64,000 nt of DNA from Albizia julibrissin (taxonomy: Eukaryota; Streptophyta; Magnoliopsida; Fabales; Fabaceae). How positions within the stretch are numbered: the first letter of the stretch is position 1; every line of letters starts with the position of its first letter. Below, one piece after another: positions 11,639 through 22,000 of this stretch. The notes under the pieces were generated by a model that did not search any database, had not been told where the DNA came from, and was given only the letters and a program-made list of their open reading frames with translations. The stretch is taken from contig CM073479.1 in the NCBI GenBank assembly GCA_037074505.1, forward strand, positions 43,544,156 to 43,608,155, read 5' to 3'. The position numbers and the translations under genes were made by a program.

Positions 11639-13578
11639 GAGGGTGTTTGGAATAACGGTGAATAAAATGACTTTTTTCAATCGAGCTTATGAAAAAGTGC
11701 GATTGAAATAAATGAGAATTGAAAATTGTATAAGTGCTTTTCAAAAAGTAAAAGTTGTTTGAATTGTAATAGTGTTTTTGGGGTTTATGTATGAAAAAAA
11801 AAAGATATTTCATATTATAAAAAAGTGAAAAAATGTAAGATAAATAATGTGGTTCCAATATACATAAATTTGGTCAAAAAATATAACATAACTAATACAA
11901 TCAGATGTTCTCCACAATATTTTCCTGAATCATGTCCCGAATACGATCCATTCCAGTTGAAAAATTACTTTTAAAGATTCCAATATTTATTCTAAGATAA
12001 AACTTGCTAGCAAATTAGTAACACTCTTTTGACATACTTACATCATGTTCATAATATAGCTTGTATTTTAACTAGCTAGTAATGCTTGATTAATAATTTT
12101 GATGGGTATATCCAGTGGGATACTATATCCCTTTTCAAGAGATGAATTGTTTTTTTTATCACTGTTTGACCCCAAATAAAATTTGCACAAATACAAGAGG
12201 CAAGTCCAGCAACCGAAAAATAAAACAAGGGGCAAATCATAACACAAGATAGAAACTACAGTGCAGTATTAAATTCGCTCAGCCGCCCACCAAATCCTTT
12301 CATTCTCATCTTTCCATTTTTTATTTTACATTATGTGTATATATGCACCCATATTCTTTCTTCCTCGTCTCCTTCCTCATGGCTCTCTCCTCCACCCCAC
12401 ACTCTCTTCATCATCTCTCTCCTCATTCTCACCTTCTCTCCTGCTTCTTACCTCTCGCCTGAGGCCTCCCACGCCCACTTCGTTGACTCCGTCTCCCAAG
12501 TTCTCCATGTCTTACAGCCGGCAGTCTCCGTCTTGTCCCGCTTCGCCGATTTCTCCGGAGATTCTCACCTCTCCCATGCAATTTTCGAATACCTCGATTT
12601 GCTTGACTCCTCTTCCGACGACCTTTCCTCCTCCGCGTCTGCCTCTCAATCCCCCTACGGTACTCTTCCCCTATTTTTCCCCATCACTGAAAACAGGGAT
12701 CCCCATTCCCTCCATATTTTCTCATTTTGCTTAACTCACCTTAATATATAAAAATGGACATGCATAAGTCAGCACTTTAAAATTGTTTCAGGCAAGTATA
12801 ACGGTACCGGAAACTTTAGCTGCGATCTAAGGACATGGTTGAGCACGACACTAGCGAATCCGGAGACATGCATGGAGGGTTTTGAAGGCGCCAACGGCAT
12901 TGTGAGGGGTTTTATATCCAGTTGGCTGGAACAGGTAAGCTCGCTAGTGCAGGAGCTGCTGGGCCAGGTGCACCCTGTTTCGGACCATTCCTCCGGCAGT
13001 AATAACCGCTTTCCCCGGTGGCTGAAACATGGGGACTGCAAACTCCTGCAAGCCAATGGGGTACCGGTAGATGTGGTGGTAGTTGTGGATGGGACCGAAA
13101 ATTACACAAATGTGATGGATGCGGTGCTTGCAGCCCCTGACTATAGCATGAAAAGCGGAGTTGCAGCTAGAGTATGCGACGTCCCGAAACAAAGGTCGTA
13201 GGAGTTGCGACAAAGCATAGAACAGTTAAGACGTGAGAGCAGGACAATGGTGGAGATTATAGCTTGTCGATGAACCCGATCGCCTGCATAGCACGAGCAC
13301 CGTCGAGGAGGATGACGGCAGCGCTGAGAGCAAGACCCCAATGGATCTGTGAGCAACAGAGAGGTCGACGGAGCCATTCGCCGATGGATCTGAGACGAGG
13401 ATTATATTTCGACGGACCTGAGACCTTCACTTGATCGCGATGATCCACAAGTGCTTTTATTGCCACAAGTGCTTTTATTAACCCAACCAAACACAAAAAT
13501 AAAAAAATCATGATCCACAAGTGCTTTTATTGCCGAATCGGGATTATTCTTGGTCCAAACGCTTGTCCAAACAATCTC
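11639..13578 (+). mobile_element. TIR element carrying a captured pectinesterase fragment
   Basis: Left end GAGGGTGTTTGGA and right end TCCAAACAATCTC are inverted repeats (two mismatches in 13) and both flanks read TAA (11,636-11,638 and 13,579-13,581), the 3-bp duplication of PIF/Harbinger-like elements. The interior holds two exons of a plant pectinesterase gene (about 12,335-13,153) and a direct repeat of 24 bp (13,441 and 13,511). No transposase is seen, so it would be mobilised in trans. The boundaries are inferred from short termini. Confidence 0.45.
12335..13153 (+). pseudogene. pectinesterase N-terminal fragment (PMEI domain)
   Basis: Two exons, 12,335-12,659 and 12,792-13,153, joined by a GT-AG intron that keeps the frame. 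Exon 1 gives a hydrophobic leader (LFIISLLILTFSPASYL) as in secreted pectinesterases. Exon 2 gives DLRTWLSTTLANPETCMEGF, the end of the inhibitor-like pro-domain, then FPRWLKHGDCKLLQ and the first strand of the catalytic domain (DGTENYTNVMDAVLAAPDYS). Homology stops at about 13,153, before any catalytic residue. An overlapping frame at 12,379 encodes MALSSTPHS, suggesting a frameshift at the leader. Not a working enzyme; it lies inside a TIR element, so gene capture is inferred. Confidence 0.8.
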
Positions 13579-13581
13579 TAA

Positions 13582-13755
13582 GAGGCTGTTTGGAATAGTT
13601 TATGAAAATTTTATAAGTGCTTATGAATTGTAATTTACGGTCTACGAAGTGCTTTCACGGTCTACGAGATAAATATGTGGAGGAGATTTATCTCGATTTA
13701 CGTGAATCGGGCTTATATGATAAGCCGATTCAAAAAAGCTATCACAAACAGCCTC
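13582..13755. mobile_element. 174-bp MITE, family with ACGGTCTACGA motif (copy 1)
   Basis: Termini GAGGCTGTTTGGAATAG and CTATCACAAACAGCCTC are inverted repeats, flanked by TAA on both sides (13,579-13,581 and 13,756-13,758). The interior repeats TACGGTCTACGAR-type units and ends with GATTTATCTCGATTTACG, then a TTATATGATAAGCC segment. Its left TAA is shared with the element just upstream. Confidence 0.75.
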
Positions 13756-13777
13756 TAAGTAACTTAACTTAAACTAT

Positions 13778-13993
13778 GGGGCTGTTTGTGATAGCTTTTT
13801 TGAATCGTGCTTATCATATAAGCCCGATTCACGTAAATCGAGATAAATCTCCTCCACATATTTATCTCGTAGACCGTGAAAGCACTTCGTAGATTGTAAA
13901 AGCACCTCGTAGACCGTAAAAGTTACCTCGTAGACCGTAAATTACAATTCATAAGCATTTATAAAATTTTTATAAGCTATTCCAAACAGCCTC
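13778..13993. mobile_element. 216-bp MITE, same family, opposite orientation (copy 2)
   Basis: Starts GGGGCTGTTTGTGATAG and ends CTATTCCAAACAGCCTC, flanked by TAT (13,775-13,777 and 13,994-13,996). It is a near copy of the 13,582-13,755 element turned around, with four iterations of CGTAGACCGTAAAAG-like units rather than two. The two copies face each other across about 20 bp and could form a long hairpin. Confidence 0.75.
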
Positions 13994-13999
13994 TATGTA

Positions 14000-14185
14000 G
14001 CTCGTTTGGATTAGCTTATGGAAGCTCCATAAGTGCTTATAAATCGTGATTCACTGAATACGAAGTAATTTTTACGGTTTACGAGGTTACTTTTACGGTC
14101 TACGAGGTAAATATGTGGTGGAGATTTAAGTAAATCGGGCTTATAAAATAAACCTGATTGGAAACAGAGTTTCCAAATGGTTTTA
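14000..14185. mobile_element. MITE, related ACGGTCTACGAGG family (copy 3)
   Basis: Begins GCTCGTTTGGATTAGC and ends near TTTCCAAATGG. The sequence is nearly the same along its length as the better-bounded copy at 51,037-51,220, including GTGATTCACTGAATACGAAG and the TTTACGGTCTACGAGGT iterations. The right end is degenerate. Confidence 0.6.
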
Positions 14186-14291
14186 GGGAAAAAAGTGCTT
14201 CTGCATTTTTTTAAAGTGTTTAAGTAATTTTTTTTTAAAACCATGGTTTTACCTCAAAAAGCACTTTTTTTTTTTAAATCCAAACACTCAC
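14186..14291. mobile_element. right end of a Tourist-like element
   Basis: Ends ATCCAAACACTCAC followed by TTA (14,292-14,294), which mirrors the left end type GTGTGTGTTTGGAT of the 10,832 element, and contains the same AAAACCATGG subterminal palindrome next to GCACTTTTT. This is the rightmost piece of the cluster that splits the LINE; LINE-derived sequence resumes immediately after it. CTTATG occurs at both outer borders (9,695 and 14,291). Confidence 0.45.
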
Positions 14292-14292
14292 T

Positions 14293-15880
14293 TATGTAAG
14301 GACACATGGCCCAAGTTCCCTTTACCTTGGAACAAAGCTCTTTCACTAATGTTCCCTCGCCCCATTGACTCCATTCGGCCCATTTTGTAAGGACTCATGG
14401 CCCAATTGCCCTTTACCTAGCAATGATTCAATCGCTTTAGATTTAATGGCACCAGCCTCTCTACTCATTTTTTTGCCTTTGCCTCAACCAAGGTTGACGT
14501 CATCAATCTCTTGGAGTCAGATTTCACCGTCACTGAGCCAAGTGTCACGTGATTCCTTTTATCCTCTACCTTACGCAAAGGAAGTGTACTTGCTTTTTCT
14601 ATTCTCTCCTCCTCTACTTCAAGGTCTGCCAAAACATCATAGCGCGAACTGAGTGTTTCTCTAGCCTCCCGCTTATCAGGTTGCAGTCCTCGTTTGGCTC
14701 CACGGTGAGCATAACGCTGAACCCCTTTTCAGCCTGCCTTCCATCTTGAAGATTTTGAATGTGGTTGAAAGTTTCTTGTTCAGAGACCAAAATTTTGACG
14801 CCATGGACATACCTCCCACACTCAAAACAAATGAGAGTGAGGCCCTCATATTCAACATTAAACACCTCCTCTGCTGCAATAACTCTGGGCACTAGCTTCA
14901 CTTGAAGATCTAACTCCATACATAAACGAGCATAACGACCCCTTTCCACAGTTACTTGTTTCCCTGTGTAGTCTGAGAGCGTATTCAAATCTACTCTAAT
15001 CGGTTTACCAATCCTCTCTCCAAGTCTATCAATAATGAAATGCCTGTTATAATACTGAATCGGAATATTTGGAATTCTAACCCAGGTAATGATTCTCCGA
15101 ACTTGATTCTTATACGGATTAAAATAAGGTGTCCATCTCTGCACTAACACACAGTGCTGAGCGATAACCTATGGACCACCATATAAGATTTTCCTTTGGT
15201 ATTCTTTCCACATAATGTCGTTAGTAAAGAGAACTACAAAATAATTATTTGACAAATCCACCAATTCAAATTCTGAAAACCCCCACAAACTTGATCAGTA
15301 GACTTTTCAACATATACAGATTATACCTGCGTCCCAGCACTGTGATAATGAGAGAAAAATTCCATAGCTTGCACCATTCATTATACTCTTCCTGGGAAAT
15401 CGGCACCACTGGATATATCTCCTTCAACTTATTAATCTCATCCGATGGTTCCGATAACTTCTGCAACAAATTTTTATCCTCCTTAAACAAGTCATCCACT
15501 TCCAAGGAGCTCCCTCCATTTGCCATCCCATGGAAACCTAGCAAAGATTGCTTATAAGTGGGTAGGTGAATTTCTGTTTTTTGAATTACCCCCTAGTCTT
15601 TCCTGTTCTTCATTGTGATTCTGTCCAGATGAAGTTCCTTCCATATGCTCATGCTCTTTTTCCACGATGCAATCATCCATGATGCTTTGCGGGACATCCT
15701 CCACCTTTGTCTTTTTCCGATCATTCCCACCGGAATCAGATATCCGGTCTGGTGGAACTTTGCGTTGACCTATGTCTACCATGAACACGCTTTTAATGTT
15801 TGGCACAATTCCCAAGAGAGAGGAAACACTTGTTTTCTTGGCCCTATTGTACGATTAAAAAAAAAATCTTTGATGGCGGC
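14293..15880 (-). mobile_element. L1-type LINE, ORF1 half (degenerate)
   Basis: The ORF1 (gag-like) half of the element whose ORF2 lies at 5,230-9,698, in the same orientation. Reading down from 15,815 it gives an acidic hydrophilic leader, a DUF4283 domain, a zinc-knuckle-like segment and a low-complexity C-terminal part that runs into the cluster of inserted TIR elements. Several stops are present. The 5' end near 15,880 is approximate, where coding character is lost. Confidence 0.75.
14614..15557 (-). pseudogene. LINE ORF1 with DUF4283 and zinc knuckle (broken)
   Basis: 15,266-15,544 encodes EYNEWCKLWNFSLIITVLGR and then YNLYMLKSLLIKFVGVF, the start of DUF4283. After a gap with stops, 14,614-15,150 encodes LVQRWTPYFNPYKNQVRRI, TWVRIPNIPIQYYNRHFI, IGKPIRVDLNT, GRYARLCMELDL and EYEGLTLICFECGRYVHG. 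These are the ordered landmarks of plant LINE ORF1 proteins: DUF4283 followed by a C-x2-C-x4-H zinc knuckle (CFECGRYVH here, with the last cysteine not obvious). It binds element RNA in active relatives; this copy is dead. Confidence 0.8.
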
Positions 15881-17074
15881 AACCCTGTTGTAAAGAAATC
15901 AAACGTGGTTCTTATTTGTAGGGACACCAATAATGCTACTATTGCTAAGAATAATTGTCTTATAGAAATGGTTGTGCATGACGAAGGTAATAGTTTCTGA
16001 AAAAAAAAATGATTTTTTTAATAGATTATAAGTAAAAAAATGATTTCAATAGGATGAGTGTTTAGATATTAGATTGAGAATCATTTTTTTAGTGGTCAAA
16101 TTACAAAAAAAGACATTAACTTTTATGATAATTACACATAAAGTATAAGGTTATATTTTATTAACAATAAGAGAATAAAACTCTCAACGGCGTAAGATCA
16201 AATTTAATGATTCTGTTAAATTTGCACCATTTTTAATCATTCATTATTATTTTTGTCCCTTCCAAAACTTATTTGTATAAGACGCCTCTCAGAAAAAGCT
16301 TGATTTTTAAATTTGCACCTTTACCTAATATTTAACATTAAATTTCTTAATAAATACAAAAAAAATTGTTTATATGTGATATTAATTAATTTAACTACTT
16401 TTTTTAATATAGTAAAAAAAAAAAAATTAATTAAATTTTTAAATTTTTTAATTAAATTTTTTAAATATTTATCATTACATTTTTTAATTAATTTTCTATA
16501 TTTTTTAATTAAATTTATAGGAATTTCAAAAAAAAAGATAGAGGAGAGAGAGGAATGTGGATCCCACAAGCATGAAAAGCAAGCTTATAGATGATTCTTC
16601 CAAAACCATGGTTTTAGGGACAAAACCAAATTTTTTAAAATTTTAGTGTGTTTGGATGATATTACACCAAAACCATAATTTTGTCTCATATCCAAACACA
16701 CTACAAAGAAGCTTACGATGATTAATGTGTTGGTTGGGATGCTAAATCACATCACACACATATATATATAAGAAAAGATTCTACTTGTTAGTTTAGATTA
16801 AATCGGGGTACCAAAGAAATCACTTAAGAGATGAAATCATTTTACAAGTAACAATATTCATATATCTATGAGACGGTGGAATTAATGAAAATATTACACA
16901 TAGATCATTAGAGTTATTTGATATTATGTTTTTTAATACAGGAACTAGTTGATTTTGTTGAGAAATTAAATAAATCATTTTAATAAGAAGTTTTTAGCTA
17001 TAAGGCTATGGTGTTGTGGGATAAGGCGGACTTTAAATGGACAACCAAAGCATAAAGTTGATGTAGAGAAGATA

Positions 17075-17560
17075 TATAGAAAATTTCATTCAGTCTATGG
17101 AAGAGACTTGATATTAGTTTACTCCCAAAAGATTTTTAAATTTTATTGTATCTCTGAATCAAAATTAAATTAAATTTTAAGGTAAAAATATAATAACACC
17201 CTTGTTTTATTTTTTAATATTTTAATTTGTCTTGTTAATTTCTTTATTTATTTTAGAATGACCAAAATATATTTAATTCATTAGGTTCTTTTGAATCCAT
17301 TTACTTATCTTATAAATGCTTTTATTTATCCTGTGAATTCTCTTACTTGTCTTTTTAATGATCAAAATATTTTTATTAATTTTCTAGTTTCTTTTGAACC
17401 ACTTTATTTGTCTTGTAAATGCTATTGTGAAAAAAATTAAGCAATAGCATTATTGTTTTTTTTACCCATAAAACTCAATTTCATTTTGACGCAAATAGAG
17501 TTGACTGAAATTAAATCTCTTTTATAGGAGTTGAATAAAAATTTTCTAAAGTTATATATG
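17075..17560. mobile_element. inverted-repeat element with short satellite (copy A)
   Basis: The core (17,200-17,430) has imperfect repeats around GGTTCTTTTGAATCC and CTTATAAATGCTTTTATT, the reverse complement of the array at 52,200-52,600. Flanks (ACTCCCAAAAGATTTTTAAA on the left, and TTGAATAAAAATTTTCT on the right) are weakly inverted and also match the flanks of that second locus. Ends are approximate. Confidence 0.4.
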
Positions 17561-18514
17561 TTGAAATGAACACGTGATCATACAAAAAAAAAAAAAACTA
17601 CCTAGAGTCCTTAATATAAGGTCTTGTATGAACAAGATTTTAGAGTCCTTAATATAAGGTCTTGTGTGAATAAGATCTTATGTTAAATATTAAACGTAGT
17701 ATTCAAAGTGATCACAAAAGAGGCATCATGCTCATTGAAAAAAAATGATAGAAAAGTTATTTGAAATGGTTGATATGCACTAAGACTATAGCTAGAGGTG
17801 TCCTATAAAGGTTAGAATAGATCATGTGTTATGGAGTCATCCGGGAAAGATGACAGAAGAATATAAAGAAAAAGCTTTACGAGGTTATGAAATGTGACAT
17901 TTTAATCAATGATCTATCCAAATATTTGATTATAGATAGGGCACAGTGACGCACGCCTGCGTTGGTTTCAGTGATAAACTCATTGTTGCTGTGAGTTTGA
18001 TCATATATAAATATGATGTGTGTGAGTGCTCTTTTCTCTGTTTTTTTTTTATCAAGTGAGTTCTCTTCATTAGATGAAGTATGTTTATAAAAGAAATGGA
18101 CTATAAAACCATTCAATCTAATGATTTTGCTGAACCGATTAGATTAATGTTTGCATAATACTGAAACCAACACAGGCTAGCGTATTAGGATGATCGTGGG
18201 CTGAGTGGAAAAATAAAATAAATTATCAATAACCTTTTAATAAATGTCCAATTTAATTTTAAACTAGTCAGCAGTATAATTTTACTCTCTCAAAGAGCTT
18301 ACGCGAATCCAACTTATCAACAAAAATAAAATTTGCTAAATGCACAGGACAAGTATTATAAATTATCTAATTGAATTAAGTTGGATAGTTAATGGAGAGA
18401 GAAACTTTATTAACTTTAATGGAGTGTTTTCCATGGGCAAAAACTGATTTATAAACATAATATTATCAACACCACCATTCAATATATAAAAGGATTGTTG
18501 GTCAATATACATAA

Positions 18515-18662
18515 TATATGAAAGTTCCATAAATACTTATAAATCATGATTTACAGAATATAAAGTAGCTTTTACGGTTTATGAGATAAATATGTAGATG
18601 AGTTTTATCTCAATTTATATAAATCAGACTTATACAATCATATAAGCCTAATCAAATAAATT
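18515..18662. mobile_element. diverged MITE of the ACGGTCTACGAGG family
   Basis: Follows the family pattern throughout: AAAGTTCCATAAATACTTAT, a TCATGATTTACAGAATA segment, TTTTACGGTTTATGAGATAA, GTTTTATCTCAATTTAT and a terminal ATATAAGCC. Older than the copies at 14.0 and 51.0 kb, and without clear terminal repeats. Confidence 0.5.
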
Positions 18663-18869
18663 AATATTAAAAAAACTGACCAAAGTATTGGTCAAGATAA
18701 CTGGACAAGGACTGTATCTCCTCTCTCTGAATATTCGGGAAAAAAAAAAAAACTCCGCTCTCTGAATAATGGACCATAGAGTGGCAATGATTGAGTAGAA
18801 ATAGAGGAGGGAGAATCAGTTTGTAACAAAATTATGGTTATTTTCTCAAAATAAAATATTAAAAAATTT

Positions 18870-19085
18870 GCCCGAACAGAGAGAAAAGGAGGGAGAGAGC
18901 GAGAAGCCGAGAAGGGGTTTTCGGTGCAAAGCGAGAAAGGGAGCTAGAGACAGAGATATCTTTATTCTTCTTCTTCGCGCGGCGGAACCCTAGCAGGCAA
19001 CGAAGTGAGCGAGCCCTCTGGGACGTCGGAAGATCTGGGTTTGGTGGGGTAACTTATAGTCGGGAGAGGGAAGGTGGAACAGAGG
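18870..19085 (+). promoter_or_regulatory. probable 5' UTR of the DUF1296 gene
   Basis: GC content rises sharply, with a purine-rich leader (GAGAAAAGGAGGGAGAGAGC) then CTTCTTCTTCTTCGCGCGGC, typical of a transcribed plant leader. An in-frame GTG at 19,074 precedes the chosen ATG but is not a plausible start. No clear TATA box was identified. Confidence 0.35.
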
Positions 19086-22000
19086 ATGAGTAGCAAAGGA
19101 GGAGGCAACAATGGCAAAGGTAGCAATGGGATTTCGGGGATTCCGGCGGCGTCGAGGAAGATGGTGCAGAGCTTGAAGGAGATTGTCCATAATTTCCCCG
19201 AGAATGAGATCTATGCGATGCTTAAAGAGTGTAACATGGACCCCAACGAAGCTGTTAGTCGCCTCCTCTCCCAAGGTTTTCTTAAACGATTTATACTCTT
19301 TCCTTGTGTTTGGGATTATTTAATTTTTCATTTTTTGTTTATTATCGTTTGCCGCCTATATGGTAATCTAATTTAAACATTTGTTATGGTTTATTCTGGG
19401 TGTCGGGGTAATTGGTCTGGGCCTTGGCTCTATTACTCTTTAAGAGCTTCTTGAGTGGATTTTATGGGGGCTCGAGAAATCATAAAACTTTGCTGCCTGC
19501 CGTTTGAGTTTACGTGATATGCTTGTCATATCTGAGTTTACTGAAGCTGTGCAGGTCGAACTTTATTTTTTGGCTGTTGTTGGAATTCAAGTTACAAGCT
19601 TTGCTACTCGCTCTATATGTTCTATATGTAGTTAAACTTATCTTTTACCCCTCCTCTCTGTTGGAGCAAAGGCAGTTTCAGTGTTCAACAGGATCCGTCT
19701 ATCCATATCTGACAAAATAAGAATTGAAAAAAATCTGAATATAAATTATGGGGACATTTAGAGATGTAAACTGAGATTTTGTAGATAATAACATGGAAAT
19801 AAAGTGGTCAGAAGTCTGGTGATATATCACTTGCATATAGTATCTGGATGTCTTATTTTCTAATCTTAAGTTTATGAACTGTGTAGATCCTTTTCATGAG
19901 GTGAAGAGCAAACGAGAAAAGAAAAAAGAGGTGCGTCTATGCGGGAAGCATACATTTTATTCATATTATTTAAAGTTTACTTTGAGTTTGACGATTAGTT
20001 GCTTATATTATTAAGATGGCGAACAGTAACTATTTTTATCTTTTCTTTTCATTTAATTTAATTTTGGCCTTTTTTGGGTGGGGTTTATATTACTCGAATG
20101 ACACATGTTTCTAAGATACTTTATGGAAATATTGATATGTACACGTGCTTGAGAATGAATTCTCAGTAGGGTAATTTATAGATATGCTCATTCTTTTGCA
20201 GATGCATGTAAAGAGCTATTTTTTTATACCTGTGTTTCTACCCTTCCCCCCTCATTTTGATATTATATGGTTTTCTTGTCTTTTTCTTACCTGTTCTCGT
20301 CTTATTGCTTCAGAATAAGGACACGGTTGATCCCAGGTCACGTGGGACAGGTAACACATCTAGTCGTGGTGGTAGGACTGGCACTGACCGTTATGGAGGA
20401 CGTAGTAGCACAAACCAACTAGGCAGTAATGGTATGTGGATGATGAATGCTATTTTCTTTTACTAGTGTCTGGCATAATGCTAGTCAATTGCTGCAAACT
20501 TTAAAATTCACACAAAGTTACAACTTAATTTCCCTTAACTTATATCCTTTTTGGAGGTCAGACTCTGGTCTCCTGCAGGGAAAACGTTTGCACAAGAGGG
20601 AAAATGGAACACATGTTTTTGGAGGCTCTATGCCTTCTGCATCCAGTGTTGGGAACAACATGAACTGGCGACCATCATCCTACAGGTTTCTTTACCTTTT
20701 TTTTTTCCTGAGTTTGGGGTGGGAGGAGAGGGTGCTTAATTATGTTTATTACACCTTTTTTTTTAAAAAAATTTCCCCAAGTTTCTGTGTGCATCATGAG
20801 GATACTAGTACTACTGTTTTTTATTGCCCAAAATGCGTAGTCAGTCTTTGCTCCTTTTCAGTTTTCCATCCTAAATGTTCACTATGCATGCACATTGAAT
20901 TTTATAAATGATGAATGATTTATTTTATTTCTAGCCTTCAAGTAAATATCTTGGCATAATCTTCCTGTGCTATATAAATTTCTTTCTGCTTCTTGCAATT
21001 TACTGGTCATGTTTATGATATTGAAGCTCATGTGTTCAAATTTGTCTTTATCTCAAATTAAAGAAATTATTTTAGCATCAGGTGAAACTACTCATGTAAT
21101 ATGTTATAAATGGGATGTGTAATATTATTGAGAGCACAATTTTGTGGTGGTAGGCATATGATCACTCTGTTTCTAGTGTATTTTGGTCCTTTTTTATTTT
21201 CAATCTTCATCAGTCTGCATGTATAATATACACCTGATTTGAATGGAAAGATATGTCACATCGATTAATGGAGTTCCTATGTTCATTTGATGCCTGTGAA
21301 TCGAACCCACTCTTTATGTGTTTGTCTGTGTCTACACCCACACACACACACAACTAAATGGTCCGCCTGCATGGTTTAGCAATGTACGAAACTAATTACA
21401 TTCATTTGCCACTCTCCCAAGTGTTAATTTGTTAAGTAGTAAGAGGTTTATCCAACTCTTGCAAGTAACCCCCTTTCAATTTGATAAATTGACTGTCATT
21501 CTGTTCTCAAACAGCTGGTTCCAGATTGCTGTGCTATACTTTCAATCTGAATGCAAATTGAGTTTAGGGAAGGAACAATGAAGATGTTAGGAAGATATTG
21601 GTTGAAAATTGGCTTTTCAGAATTTTGATATGCATTTTATTTATTATTTTCCGGATATGGCTGTTCTTTTTTAAGATATCTTTGGTGGCACATACAATGA
21701 ATTGTCTGTTTAAATGTGATTGCAAGCAGTTAGGCACCGATCTCCTTAGTATTAATTAGCAGGCAAGATATTGTTCTCATGTGTCTTTGTTCTACGTTGT
21801 TGCAGTGATTCTGTGGCTACTGAAAATGATAAAATACTTGGCATAGGCATGGCTGATGGGCGATCTTCTGCATCACATCATGGTGGATTGCATTCTGCTT
21901 GGACCGGGTCCTCTGGCCAAATGTCAATGGCTGATATTGTTAAAATGGGCAGGCCACAGGTCATGGCTTCCATGCCTAACTCTTCTATCCATAGCGGTAA

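Larger units (their letters stand above)
15900..18870. other. MITE-rich intergenic DNA
   Basis: No gene recognised. 16,060-16,170 resembles the intergenic repeat seen twice at 35.2 and 35.8 kb (a run with GACATTAACTTTTATGATAA). 16,640-16,710 is bounded by TAGTGTGTTTGGATGA and ATCCAAACACACTA. 16,380-16,540 is extremely AT-rich and makes spurious frames on both strands. 17,600-17,670 has a direct repeat of TTAATATAAGGTCTTGT. The last 150 bases before 18,870 lead into the promoter of the next gene. Confidence 0.5.

Noticed and set aside
12769..13520. Minus-strand frames opposite the pectinesterase fragment
   Set aside because: Shadows of the plus-strand exons; the plus strand has clear family motifs and a proper intron.
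16313..16594. Open frames on both strands at the same place
   Set aside because: A/T homopolymer-rich sequence; chance frames without start context or homology.
18990..19274. Minus-strand frame opposite exon 1 of the DUF1296 gene
   Set aside because: Shadow of the conserved plus-strand exon.
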